Source: Agrobacterium arsenijevicii (GTDB taxonomy: Bacteria; Pseudomonadota; Alphaproteobacteria; Rhizobiales; Rhizobiaceae). Taken from it: a DNA stretch of 64,000 bases. The translations under genes and the position numbers were made by a program. This document shows, in pieces, positions 42,502-51,436 of this stretch (its first letter is position 1; every line of letters begins with the position of its first letter). The stretch spans positions 17,413 to 81,412 of the forward strand of contig JWIT01000020.1 of NCBI GenBank assembly GCA_000949895.1, given 5' to 3'. A model generated the notes under the pieces. It was not told the origin of the DNA. It ran no database searches and saw only the letters and a list, made by a program, of their open reading frames with translations.

Positions 42502-42789
42502 GGGTCTATCTTTCTGGAGTGCTTCTATTTGACGGAGACATTCCGAAATCGCGTGGCGGAAACACCCCTTTTGACGGCGGACGAAGGCAACTCTCCAATA
42601 ACGAAGGCTGGCCGGAAGTGTTCGTGAACGGCGAGACCTTGAAACCCTATTGTCAAGAAACGGCGAAGACCTGATCAAGGTTCTTTCCAGAACTCACGAT
42701 CCGGTGGCAGATGAACGTCTCACAATTGCGCAGGGCCGTATCATTCCCTACCCGTGGCGCGGTAAGAGCCGCGGGGCGACCCGCATCAC

Positions 42790-43152
42790 CTACCAGGCAT
42801 CGGGTTCTCGGACCATATGAACAATATTCGCCGGGCTGGTAATCCATCCACCCTTGAAGCCTTCAGGAAGTGGTTCGATTTGATCGCAACGGGTCACGCC
42901 TGACTGTGCGAGATAGTCGGCCGTAGCATTGAAATTGTCAGTAAAGAGCTCCAGCCAGATTTCGGCCTGACTCATGCGAGGTTCCTCAGCGATCCAGAGC
43001 TTGTTCGGACCGAGTTCAAAACCGACATCCGGCGCCTTATCCGTGATGGGAACAAGCCCGACTATATCTCGATAAAAAGCTACCGTGGCTTCGTATTGAT
43101 GCGGCGGCACCTTTATTGCGATGTCGATGCCTCCATAGAGCATTGCAGTCAT
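42790..43152 (-). CDS. VOC-family (glyoxalase-like) protein
   Basis: A 120-residue single-module vicinal-oxygen-chelate protein with a strong AGGAGAGGG ribosome binding site before the ATG at 43152. The beta-alpha-beta pattern is visible: IDIAIKVPPHQYEATVAFYR, DIVGLVPITDKAPDVGFELG, then AEIWLELFTDNFNATADYLA. The family includes glyoxalase I, bleomycin-resistance proteins and dioxygenases; no subfamily was assigned. It lies 27 bases after the SRPBCC gene and is probably co-transcribed with it. Confidence 0.85.
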   Translation of the reverse strand: MTAMLYGGIDIAIKVPPHQYEATVAFYRDIVGLVPITDKAPDVGFELGPNKLWIAEEPRMSQAEIWLELFTDNFNATADYLAQSGVTRCDQIEPLPEGFKGGWITSPANIVHMVREPDAW

Positions 43153-43179
43153 TATCCCTCTCCTTTTATTTTGCAATTG

Positions 43180-43656
43180 CTACTCGTACGGTCGTGCGGG
43201 ATGACCTTTCATTTCGCTCGGATAATATCCTTCACGCAGATTGATCCCGTACTCCAGGAATGCCTTCAGGCAGCAAAGCATCTGGGTCCAGCCTTCGCAG
43301 TTGATATAGCTGTTTCTCCGTCCAGCATCGTTCGCAGGCCAGACACCTTCAGCGATTGTCACCATCGTCCCCCCATCGTCCAAAGGCTCGAAGCGCATCT
43401 CAACCGTGGTTTTATGCGCAACCTCGCCGGAATCCGGGCCCCAGCGAAAAACGATGCGTCGATCCCGCTCGACGGCTTCGACCTCCACAGAGACATTGCC
43501 CCACCAGATTACCGTAGCTCCCGCGGCGAGCGGCGCACTCGCCCCGCCACCGGTTGTTACAAAGTAACCAGAGAGTTTTTTGGGATTTACAACTGCGTCG
43601 AAGACCTCGGGAGTCGGCTTGTTGATGCGGGCATTGACCCGGAATTCGTACGCCAT
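43180..43656 (-). CDS. SRPBCC/AHSA1-family protein
   Basis: A 158-residue START-like protein with a GGAGG site before the ATG at 43656. Family motifs are VNARINKPTPEVFDAVVNPK near the N-terminus and VEMRFEPLDDGGTMVTIAEG with GWTQMLCCLKAFLEYG near the C-terminus. These proteins bind hydrophobic ligands and often sit next to an ArsR-type regulator, as here. The ArsR gene is divergent with only 49 bases between starts, so the pair is probably co-regulated. Confidence 0.88.
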   Translation of the reverse strand: MAYEFRVNARINKPTPEVFDAVVNPKKLSGYFVTTGGGASAPLAAGATVIWWGNVSVEVEAVERDRRIVFRWGPDSGEVAHKTTVEMRFEPLDDGGTMVTIAEGVWPANDAGRRNSYINCEGWTQMLCCLKAFLEYGINLREGYYPSEMKGHPARPYE

Positions 43657-43687
43657 CGGGGCCTCCAGACTTGATTGTTTCGAACAT

Positions 43688-43707
43688 ATGTTATAAAAAC
43701 ATAACAT
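43688..43707. promoter_or_regulatory. Palindromic operator between ArsR and SRPBCC genes
   Basis: ATGTTAT and ATAACAT form a perfect seven-base inverted repeat with a six-base AT-rich spacer. It sits in the 49-base divergent gap, and its right arm overlaps the ATG of the ArsR gene. ArsR-family proteins bind such AT-rich dyads, so this is a likely autoregulatory operator. The inference rests on symmetry and position. Confidence 0.6.
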
Positions 43708-44026
43708 GTCAAGCGAAGTGAATAGCGATCTTGTTTTCAAGGCACTGGCTCATCCACTGCGGCGTGCGATGCTGGATCAAATCAAGGACGAACCGAAAAC
43801 GACGGGCAGTCTTTGCGAAGCACATCCTACCATCGACCGGTGTACGGTGATGCAGCACTTGAAGGTATTGGAAGATGCTGATCTGGTGATCGTTAAGCGT
43901 GTAGGACGTGAGCGATGGAACCATCTCAATGCCTTACCCATCAAGGCCATTTCGGACCGGTGGATCAGCCAATATGCGGGCCACGCACTGAATGTGCTTG
44001 AACAGATGAAGAGCGACCTTGGGTGA
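43706..44026 (+). CDS. ArsR-family transcriptional regulator
   Basis: A 106-residue winged-helix regulator: DLVFKALAHPLRRAMLDQIK, EPKTTGSLCEAHPTIDRCTV, MQHLKVLEDADLVIVKRVGR. Metal-binding cysteines of the ELCVCDL type are missing; only one cysteine lies in the recognition helix. This fits the non-metal ArsR subgroup paired with SRPBCC proteins. The ATG at 43706 is inside the palindromic operator and has no ribosome binding site; GTG at 43718 is an alternative start. Confidence 0.87.
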   Translation: MSSEVNSDLVFKALAHPLRRAMLDQIKDEPKTTGSLCEAHPTIDRCTVMQHLKVLEDADLVIVKRVGRERWNHLNALPIKAISDRWISQYAGHALNVLEQMKSDLG

Positions 44027-44164
44027 AAGCTGGATGTAACCAGATGAAGACGGCGCTCCTGGACCGCCTGCCCCCACCATTGCGAGATCGTCGAGACCGG
44101 AAGCTAATCCTGGCGCTTCAAAAACCGTTCTCAAAGCTAAAGCCGAAGAACGACATCACCCGCA

Positions 44165-44803
44165 CTATCTGGACATGCCGTTCAAGAGCCAGTTCCACGT
44201 CCTCTCGAAATACACATCGACAGACTGCCTGCTGTCGAATTCGGCGCTACCCATCATTGCAGATGAGGTGGGCAGCGCGACCATACAGTGGATGAGATGG
44301 TTTGCGATCAAGATGGCATCACCTTCCACGATCACGCCCTCCCCTTGGGCAGCACCAACGGCATCAATGAGACGACCCATGATCGGGTCTGGCTGCGGTG
44401 GGATCGGGCCATTCTTCTCGAACACGACGGCTTCACTGAAGGTGATGCGCTTCAGCGCAATCAGGTCCGGCTCCATATTGATATGCAGCAGTTCGCGCAT
44501 CAGCGCCTGCAACCGCTCCAGCGCGTCGCCCTCCACCACCGGCAAGTCTTTCAGTCGCGCCATGGCCCGGCCATGCGCCTGCTCTACCACAGCCTCGAAC
44601 AGGGCTACTTTCGAAGGGAAGCGGCGATAGACCGTATCCTTGCCTGCTCCGCACTGCGAAGCGACCTGCTCCATGGATGTGCCGGCAAAGCCTCGTGTCG
44701 CGAAGAGTGCCGTTGCCGCATCGATGATTCTTTCGGCTGCTGCGTTCTGCTCCCGCTTTAATGGGCGGCCCACCCTCGCCGTCGTGTTCGTTTTTTCCGA
44801 CAC
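44165..44803 (-). CDS. TetR/AcrR-family transcriptional regulator
   Basis: A 212-residue regulator with GTG start at 44803, preceded by GAGGAAAT. The helix-turn-helix is at about residues 25-70 (AAAERIIDAATALFATRGFA, GTSMEQVASQCGAGKDTVYR, RFPSKVALFEAVVEQ). The C-terminal part is a helical ligand-binding domain. It is divergent from the TonB receptor and therefore the likely controller of the siderophore cassette. TetR control of iron uptake in Rhizobiaceae is unusual, since RirA/Irr or ECF sigma factors are expected. Confidence 0.9.
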   Translation of the reverse strand: MSEKTNTTARVGRPLKREQNAAAERIIDAATALFATRGFAGTSMEQVASQCGAGKDTVYRRFPSKVALFEAVVEQAHGRAMARLKDLPVVEGDALERLQALMRELLHINMEPDLIALKRITFSEAVVFEKNGPIPPQPDPIMGRLIDAVGAAQGEGVIVEGDAILIANHLIHCMVALPTSSAMMGSAEFDSRQSVDVYFERTWNWLLNGMSR

Positions 44804-44875
44804 CAGATTTCCTCCGCACTTGCCGTCCCCGGCCTGTCTGAAGGCCACGGCCGGGATTGCCAACATAAAAGTTGA

Positions 44876-44897
44876 CCAGTTTCTTCATATTAACTGG
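44876..44897. promoter_or_regulatory. Inverted repeat between tetR and the TonB receptor gene
   Basis: CCAGTT and AACTGG form a perfect six-base inverted repeat separated by ten AT-rich bases, extendable with one mismatch. It lies in the divergent region, about 70 bases from each start. This is the size and symmetry of a TetR operator. No experimental or comparative support is available here. Confidence 0.45.
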
Positions 44898-44964
44898 ACA
44901 GGACGGTCCCGTTTGATTTATTCGCTCTAACAGATTTCTGAAGCTTCGACCACGGGGGCAATTC

Positions 44965-47115
44965 GTGAAGCACGGTCTTTCCTTAAAAAACATTCTGATG
45001 ACGACGACATTTCTGGTGGCCGCCAACCATGCCGCTGCCCAGGAACAGAGCACGCGATTGGAAACCATCGTCGTCAAGGGCAATGCCGAGACAACTGGAA
45101 CATCCGCACGGATCGTGGCCAAGTCGACGCGATCGGCAACAAAGACCGCCACGCCGGCGATGGAGACGCCGCAGTCTGTCACAACGGTAACGCGCAAGCA
45201 GATTGATGACCAGAATCCGCAAACGATAAGCGAGGCTCTGCGCTATACGGCCGGCGTGCTGTCGGACCGGGATTCGAATTCGCGCTACGATTCCGTGTTT
45301 CTACGCGGCTTCGGCGCATTTGGCACAGCGACCAATTACGTCAACTATCTTGATGGCCTCAAGCTTCAGCGCGGTCAGGCCTTTGCGACACCTTCCATCG
45401 ATCCGTTCCTTCTTGACCATGTCGATGTGCTGAAGGGACCGGCAGCCCTTCTCTATGGTCAGGTCAGCCCGGGTGGTCTCGTCAATCAGGTCAGTCGGGA
45501 GCCATCGAATGTGCAGTCGAACGAGGTCAGGCTTGAGGTCGGAACCGATGGCAGGGTCCAGAGCGGCCTTTATTCGACAGGCCCGATCACGTCCGACGGA
45601 ACCTTGCAATATGGCATAGGCATCGTCGGCCGCTCCTCCGGCACACGCTATGACGACGTCGATGAAAAGCGTCTGGGTATTGCGCCGTCGCTGAAGTGGC
45701 AGCCGGACGAGGATACCTCGCTTGTCATTTCCGGTTACTACCAGCGCGACCCGGAAGGCGGTTATTTCAACTCGCTTTATCCGAAGTTTCTGGCGCCAGC
45801 AGGCTACGCCGGTTTCCTCAGTCGTAATCTCAATGTCGGGGATCCAAATTACGACGCCTTCGAACGCACCCAGTATGGCGTCGGCTACAAGTTTGAACAC
45901 AGCTTCGATGAGCAGGTGACGGTACGTTCCAACTTCCGATATTCCGGCGTGGACACCGACATGCAGTCACTCCAGATGAACGGTCCCATGTCTGCGGCCG
46001 GCCTCATACCGCGTTGGGCGGTGCATTCTATCGAGGATGCAAGAGGCTTTTCGTTCGATAACCAGGCGGAGTTCAAGTTCGACACCGGCGCTGTGCGCCA
46101 TACGCTTCTTGCGGGTCTCGACATTCAGCACTCCAACAGCAGTTGGGAATATCTGCTGGGCGGAGCAACGTCGCTCAATGTCACCAACCCCGTTTATGGT
46201 GGCAACGTCGGTCCGTTCATGACCGCGATTAACAACGACCAGTCCCTTCGCCAGACGGGCATCTATCTACAGGATCAGATCGAGATCGGCGGTCTGCGCG
46301 GCGTGTTCGGCGTGCGCCAGGACTGGGCCAATCAGGATACCGACAACCTTCTTGCCGGAACTTCGACTGAACGCTCAGATAGCGCAACGAGCTACCGCGC
46401 CGGCCTTCTGTATCTGTTCGATAACGGCATGGCTCCCTACGTCAGTTATGCCACGTCATTCGAACCCTCCACCAGCGTGGACGTCACCGGCAGCCCGTTC
46501 AAGCCGACGGAAGCACAACAATATGAAGTAGGCATCAAGTACCAGCCAGCGGGGCTGGATGCCGTCTTCACGCTCTCCGCCTTCGATATCCGCCAGCAAA
46601 ATGTCGTTTATTACAACGCCTCATCAGGCTTCAACGAACAGCAGGGGGAGATCCACTCACGCGGGCTGGAATTCGAGGCACGCGGGAACCTGACGCGCAA
46701 TCTGGAGCTCATCGCCGCGATTTCCCTGCTCGACACGGAAGTCTCCGAATCCGGCATCGCGTCGGTCATCGGCAATCGCCCGCAGGCCGTGCCGCGCTAT
46801 TATGGTTCTCTCTGGGCGAACTACACCGTCGATTCCGGCGCGCTGGAAGGATTGAGCATCGGCGGTGGCGCACGTTTTGTCGGATCAAGCTACAGCAACG
46901 ACGCCAATACGGTGAAGGCCGATGGCTACACACTGCTCGATGCGGCACTCGGTTATGATTTCGGAGCAAAGAATCCGAACCTCAAGGGCCTGCAGGCGAC
47001 ATTGAACGTGACCAACCTCCTGGACAAGGAATATTACTCATCCTGCAGTTCCACATATTATTGCCAGTACGGAAACGGTCGCACGGTGCTGGCCGGCCTC
47101 AGATACAAGTGGTGA
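44965..47115 (+). CDS. TonB-dependent ferric-siderophore receptor
   Basis: A 716-residue outer-membrane receptor. GTG at 44965 follows GGGGG and starts a signal peptide ending near ANHAAAQ. The plug domain has AMETPQSVTTVTRKQIDDQN and TISEALRYTAGVLSDRDSNS, and the barrel ends in the typical aromatic C-terminus (GLRYKW). A late loop with two cysteines (SSCSSTYYCQYGNGR) is like that of hydroxamate-type receptors such as FhuA/FoxA. It is followed after one base by a siderophore-binding protein, so the ligand is probably a ferric siderophore. Confidence 0.92.
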   Translation: MKHGLSLKNILMTTTFLVAANHAAAQEQSTRLETIVVKGNAETTGTSARIVAKSTRSATKTATPAMETPQSVTTVTRKQIDDQNPQTISEALRYTAGVLSDRDSNSRYDSVFLRGFGAFGTATNYVNYLDGLKLQRGQAFATPSIDPFLLDHVDVLKGPAALLYGQVSPGGLVNQVSREPSNVQSNEVRLEVGTDGRVQSGLYSTGPITSDGTLQYGIGIVGRSSGTRYDDVDEKRLGIAPSLKWQPDEDTSLVISGYYQRDPEGGYFNSLYPKFLAPAGYAGFLSRNLNVGDPNYDAFERTQYGVGYKFEHSFDEQVTVRSNFRYSGVDTDMQSLQMNGPMSAAGLIPRWAVHSIEDARGFSFDNQAEFKFDTGAVRHTLLAGLDIQHSNSSWEYLLGGATSLNVTNPVYGGNVGPFMTAINNDQSLRQTGIYLQDQIEIGGLRGVFGVRQDWANQDTDNLLAGTSTERSDSATSYRAGLLYLFDNGMAPYVSYATSFEPSTSVDVTGSPFKPTEAQQYEVGIKYQPAGLDAVFTLSAFDIRQQNVVYYNASSGFNEQQGEIHSRGLEFEARGNLTRNLELIAAISLLDTEVSESGIASVIGNRPQAVPRYYGSLWANYTVDSGALEGLSIGGGARFVGSSYSNDANTVKADGYTLLDAALGYDFGAKNPNLKGLQATLNVTNLLDKEYYSSCSSTYYCQYGNGRTVLAGLRYKW

Positions 47116-47116
47116 C

Positions 47117-48247
47117 GTGGCTGTGACCTTCACACGACGACACTTTTGCATGTCCGTCGCGGCGGCAGGGCTCGTCTCTGGCATCCGCCCGACCCAGGCA
47201 CAACAACCAATTTCCGTGACGGATATGGCAGGGCGGGAGGTTCTCCTCCCCGCCCTGCCGAAAAGGATCGTTCTGCTGGAGGCGCATGACCTGCTGACGA
47301 TGTCGCTCCTGCATCCCGACCCGGCTTCGCTGGTAGTGGGCTGGGCTGCAGTCGACCGCCTCGACAGCGAGATGCTGCAAACGCGCTTGCTGAACGGTCA
47401 TGCGATCAGCATGGTCGGCAGGCTTAGCCCGGATACGCTCTCGCTGGAGGGATTGATCGGCCTCTCCCCGGACCTGATCGTCACGACAGCCTTCATGACG
47501 CCTCAAGGCAAGGACGATGGCCTGCTGCAAAAGCTGACGGAGTTCGGTATACCCGTGGTGTTCAGCGATGCGTCCTCCAACACAACAGACGGCGAGCCGC
47601 TGGTTGGTCAGGTAGATGCAATGAAGGCCTCTCTTCGCATGTGGGGAAGGCTGCTCGGCGCAGCGGAAAAGGCAGAAGCCTTCATCTCCTTCTTCGAGCG
47701 GGAACTGGCCGGAATTGCTACACGCGTTTCAGGTCAAGAGCCGGTGACGACCTATCTGGAGGTCCAGTCCACGCTCGACGACTGCTGCTGGGCGGCGGGC
47801 CGAAAGGTATGGGGCGAATTACTGGCGCTTGCCGGCGGCCAGCCCCTTCCCGGTGTGACCGCACCGTGGTTCGAGAAGCTCTCCCTCGAATATCTTCTTG
47901 CAACACCGCAGGATGTCTATATCGCCTCCGGCGGAGGCTGGACTTCGGGTGGCCGCCCGCCCATCGGGCCAGGAATCGACCCCGAGCTTGGCCGGCAGGG
48001 ATTACAGCGTCTGATCGAAGGTCGGCCGAGTTTTGAACACCTGCCGAGTGTTCGTGCGAAGCGCGTTTACGGGATCTGGACCGGGTTGATCACCAATCTG
48101 CCACTCAACATCCTGTTCGTAGTCCAGACTGCCAAATGGCTGCACCCGGAACGATGCGAAGATCTCGATCCGACCATCATTCTCGACACGATCAATCGTG
48201 ACTTCGCCGCGTTTCCCCTGGAGGGAACGCTGTGGGCGTCGATCTGA
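47117..48247 (+). CDS. Periplasmic ferric-siderophore-binding protein (FepB/BtuF class)
   Basis: A 376-residue binding protein starting one base after the receptor stop. A Tat-like leader is present (FTRRHFCMSVAAAGLVSGIR). The mature part has ISVTDMAGREVLLPALPKRI, as in the Peripla_BP_2 family, and SLEGLIGLSPDLIVTTAF. No permease or ATPase genes follow, so it must use a transporter encoded elsewhere, or the reductase step frees iron in the periplasm. GTG at 47117 is the likely start; GTG at 47123 is an alternative. Confidence 0.87.
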   Translation: MAVTFTRRHFCMSVAAAGLVSGIRPTQAQQPISVTDMAGREVLLPALPKRIVLLEAHDLLTMSLLHPDPASLVVGWAAVDRLDSEMLQTRLLNGHAISMVGRLSPDTLSLEGLIGLSPDLIVTTAFMTPQGKDDGLLQKLTEFGIPVVFSDASSNTTDGEPLVGQVDAMKASLRMWGRLLGAAEKAEAFISFFERELAGIATRVSGQEPVTTYLEVQSTLDDCCWAAGRKVWGELLALAGGQPLPGVTAPWFEKLSLEYLLATPQDVYIASGGGWTSGGRPPIGPGIDPELGRQGLQRLIEGRPSFEHLPSVRAKRVYGIWTGLITNLPLNILFVVQTAKWLHPERCEDLDPTIILDTINRDFAAFPLEGTLWASI

Positions 48248-48265
48248 GACAGGGAACCACGTCCG

Positions 48266-49387
48266 ATGCCAGCAACAAACAACAAGCGATACCGCGCCAA
48301 CGCCGCCGTACGCTTTGAAAATATCAGCGATTATATCGAGCCGATTGTCGATTCGATTGCCACGCACGATATGGCAGTCGAGGAGGTCAAAGGCGTTCAT
48401 CACATTCGCTCCCCCTTCGGTGACGCTACGTTCGAACCGACCCCAAGCGGTTTCCGGCTGACGGTGGAGGCGTCCGATCCCGGCGGGCTGAACCGGCTGA
48501 AACATGCTCTTGTCGGGCCGATCGGTTTCATCGCTGCCCGCGAAAATCTCGATATTCAATGGGAAGGCGACCATGCGGAACCGGCCCTGCCCGACGATCT
48601 GCGCATTCTGCGGGTGCAGACCATCGAGGACCTGTCGCCCCGCTTTCGCAGGATCATTTTCAAGGGGGAGAACCTCGAACGTTACGACCGTAAAGACCAG
48701 CTTCACTGTCGTCTCATTTTCCAGCCACGCAACATCACCGAGCCACGCTGGCCGATGCTCGACCACCGCGGCCATGTCGTCTGGCCAGACAATGCCGCGG
48801 TTGCGACGCGAGTCTACACGATCCGTTTCATCGACACGGCGAGGCAGGAGATCACCATCGATTTCGCCCTGCATGCCAACCCCGGCCCCGCCACGCAGTG
48901 GGCAATGGACGCAAAGCCGGGGGACATCGCGGGCATTCTCGGCCCTGCCGCCAATGGCATCAAAGATGCGCAGTTCTACGTTCTCGCAGGCGACGAGACC
49001 GCATTGCCGGGCATTGCAAGAATTCTCCAACATCTGCCCACGACAGCGACCGGCCATGCCTTCATAGAAATCGACACGTCAGTCGGCGAACTGCCACTTT
49101 CCTGTCCACCCGGCATCGTGACCACGTGGTTGCATCGCAACGGCAAGGCCGCTGGCACGACAACTTTGCTTCAGGACGCATTGCACACTGTTCATTGGCC
49201 GGAAAACAAAACGAACGCCTTCTTCTGGGGTGGATGCGAACACAAAGCATTCAGCGCGCTTCACCGCCACTTGAAGAAGGAAATCCAGCTACCCCGTGAC
49301 CGCTTCGTGCTCTACTCGCACTGGCACAGGTCACTCAGCGAGGAAGACATCATCGCCAGAGGCGCCGATGCTTATTTGCCTCAGTGA
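48266..49387 (+). CDS. Siderophore-interacting FAD/NAD(P) reductase with N-terminal DUF2218
   Basis: A 373-residue fusion. The first 95 residues are DUF2218-like (RYRANAAVRFENISDYIEPI). The rest is the ViuB/YqjH-type SIP: FRRIIFKGENLERYD, the FAD-binding VATRVYTIRFIDTARQEITI, GDIAGILGPAANG and the C-terminal FFWGGCEHKAFSALHRHLKK. Such enzymes reduce ferric siderophores in the cytoplasm to release iron. It is the third gene of the receptor cassette, 18 bases after the binding protein. The DUF2218 fusion is common in alphaproteobacteria. Confidence 0.92.
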   Translation: MPATNNKRYRANAAVRFENISDYIEPIVDSIATHDMAVEEVKGVHHIRSPFGDATFEPTPSGFRLTVEASDPGGLNRLKHALVGPIGFIAARENLDIQWEGDHAEPALPDDLRILRVQTIEDLSPRFRRIIFKGENLERYDRKDQLHCRLIFQPRNITEPRWPMLDHRGHVVWPDNAAVATRVYTIRFIDTARQEITIDFALHANPGPATQWAMDAKPGDIAGILGPAANGIKDAQFYVLAGDETALPGIARILQHLPTTATGHAFIEIDTSVGELPLSCPPGIVTTWLHRNGKAAGTTTLLQDALHTVHWPENKTNAFFWGGCEHKAFSALHRHLKKEIQLPRDRFVLYSHWHRSLSEEDIIARGADAYLPQ

Positions 49388-49770
49388 TGGAAAGTACAGC
49401 ATGTTCGAGCGCGCGCAGTTTGACGGATCGCGGAAGACCAAGCGATCTGAGGCGTTGACACGATCGAAGCGACCAATGCCTATACGCCTGAATTCGTTTC
49501 ATGCCAGGCGACACCGACCTTGACGAAGTGCCGCAATCGGCCCTGATCCAGTTAGCTCATCATCTGAATGACAAGCCGAGAAAATGTCTGGTCTACAAGA
49601 CACCGAGGTGTTCATGGCCCATCTGCAAGCAGGGGCTAATCCTCTACCCTCTAACATGGGCATGATGCACTTGGAGTAGTTTCTCCAAACAGGCCGCTTT
49701 TGGCCCATTGCGGACATTGCGAGCTCCGAAGACCTGTCGTTGGAACGCAGACGCCTGCGAAAGCGCAGGA
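49388..49770. other. Intergenic region with a short CGGACATT-type repeat
   Basis: These 383 bases between the convergent SIP and Lrp genes contain no supported gene. At 49694-49720 there is a short sequence with CCGC and GCGG arms around TTTTGGCCCATT followed by ACATTG. A related sequence is found at 52133-52150. Such GCGGACATT elements recur in intergenic DNA of many Rhizobiales and sphingomonads; that statement is from memory. No terminator with a T-run was seen. Confidence 0.4.
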
Positions 49771-50244
49771 TCAAACGGGCAGCATAGTATCTGGCTTAAC
49801 ATCAGCAACGGAAGCATAGGTATGTGTCTCTCTCACGCCGGGCAGCGGGAGAATCACCCTTTGAAGGAAATCCTGAAACAGAGACATGTCGCCTATCCTC
49901 GCCTTCACTAAATAGTCGAAGCCGCCCACAACCATATGGCACTCCAAAACCTCGGGGGCCTTCGCTACCGCCTCGGCAAAACGGTCGAAAACGTGAGGGG
50001 CTGTCTGATCAAGTCGAACTTGAATAAAAACCAGAGTTCCGCGACCGATCTTTTGCGGATTGAGAACAGCCCTTACTGCCGTTATGAAGCCTTCCCGGAA
50101 AAGACGTTTGACGCGCTGACTGGTGCCAGTGGGGGATAGTCCAACCTGCTGCGCAAGATCAAGGGTCGTTCGGCGGCCATCCTCCTGAAGCAACCGAAGA
50201 AGACTGCGGTCAACCTTATCAAGATTTGACACTTCATCATTCAC
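49771..50244 (-). CDS. Lrp/AsnC-family transcriptional regulator
   Basis: A 157-residue regulator with N-terminal helix-turn-helix (LDKVDRSLLRLLQEDGRRTT, LDLAQQVGLSPTGTSQRVKR) and a C-terminal RAM ligand domain (VLECHMVVGGFDYLVKARIG). It is divergent from an EamA-type exporter, a common pairing in which the Lrp protein controls export of an amino acid or metabolite. The divergent gap of 158 bases is AT-rich and should hold the shared promoter/operator. Confidence 0.93.
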   Translation of the reverse strand: MNDEVSNLDKVDRSLLRLLQEDGRRTTLDLAQQVGLSPTGTSQRVKRLFREGFITAVRAVLNPQKIGRGTLVFIQVRLDQTAPHVFDRFAEAVAKAPEVLECHMVVGGFDYLVKARIGDMSLFQDFLQRVILPLPGVRETHTYASVADVKPDTMLPV

Positions 50245-50402
50245 GCTTTCAACTCCATAATTGTTTGATTATCACTCATATGAACGTAAATTAGCATATT
50301 TAATCGCGCCATACCTCGCAATATTCTATGCATCATCAGAGGCACGGAGTTAAGCGCTAGCATCCTCCTCACGCCCAAACGAATGGACAGATGGAGGATT
50401 TA

Positions 50403-51296
50403 ATGCCGACGATTTCCAAGTTGGAAAGCCGCAGCATGAAGCTTGCCCTCGTTGCAGGGGCGATGATGGTGATCATCACTGCCATACAATTCGTCGCAGC
50501 CCGGTTCAGTTTGCGGGAGCATTTGACAGCCGCCGACATAGCGATCCTGCGCTACGCAGGTGCTAGCGTAGTCTTTCTCCCGATCATTTGGATGACCGGC
50601 CTTGCAAAGTTGAAAATTCTTGGCTTGCGGCGGGCGGCGATCCTGACTTTGCTCGTAGGGTTGCCTTATCCACTTTTGATCAACTGGGGTTTGAGTTACG
50701 CCCCCGCTGCCCATGCTGCCGCCATCTGCCCAGCCTCGATCGTATTCTTCTCGTTTGCGCTGTCCCGCATCGTTTTCAAAGATCGGGTTTCAAATTTGCG
50801 GCTGGTCGGGATCGCGACGATCATGGTGGGGTTATTGATCTTCGTCTTTCACCAGGAGACAGGAACAGTCGAAACCCTATTCGGTGACTTGCTGTTTGCC
50901 GGATCGGGCGTCATGTTTTCCGCCTATGCTGTCCTCGTGCGGCGGTGGGCTGTCGACCCCGTCACGGCCACTGCCGCAATCGTCCTGCTTTCTTGCCTGC
51001 TGGTTCCGCTCTTGGCTATCTACGCGCGGAGCGGATTGAGCGCGGCGTCAGCCTCAGAAATCGGCGCGCAGATCGTGATACAGGGCTTCCTCGCCGGTGC
51101 GGCAGCCATGTTCCTGTACACCTATGCGGTCAGCCATTTGGGACCGCAAATTGCCTCCCTGTTTATGCCCTGCGTACCAATCGCTACGGCCGTGACGGGT
51201 ATGATGGTACTGGGGGAAGTTCCGGCATCAGCCCAATTTCTGGCCATCGCTATCATGACGGCAGGCATGATTCTTCCCGCACTGCAAAGGTCGTGA
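50403..51296 (+). CDS. EamA-family (DMT) transporter
   Basis: A 297-residue membrane protein with about ten helices in two EamA repeats: AAIQFVAARFSLREHLTAAD-type first repeat and LLFAGSGVMFSAYAVLVRRW starting the second. The ATG at 50403 has GGAGG six bases upstream and is preferred over the ATG at 50391. EamA proteins export amino acids or other metabolites, and the divergent Lrp regulator supports an amino-acid-related cargo. The C-terminus (MVLGEVPASAQFLAIAIMTA) is complete. Confidence 0.9.
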   Translation: MPTISKLESRSMKLALVAGAMMVIITAIQFVAARFSLREHLTAADIAILRYAGASVVFLPIIWMTGLAKLKILGLRRAAILTLLVGLPYPLLINWGLSYAPAAHAAAICPASIVFFSFALSRIVFKDRVSNLRLVGIATIMVGLLIFVFHQETGTVETLFGDLLFAGSGVMFSAYAVLVRRWAVDPVTATAAIVLLSCLLVPLLAIYARSGLSAASASEIGAQIVIQGFLAGAAAMFLYTYAVSHLGPQIASLFMPCVPIATAVTGMMVLGEVPASAQFLAIAIMTAGMILPALQRS

Positions 51297-51436
51297 CATG
51301 CCGCTAAACGCCCGATAACGACCCAGACGATTTTTTGATTTTGCGGCGTAGCGTATATCAAGTCCCGCCGTAGTCATATGACTGCAATTGGCGCGAGAGA
51401 GACCATCGGCTAGTGCCGATGGCCACGAGCCGATAG

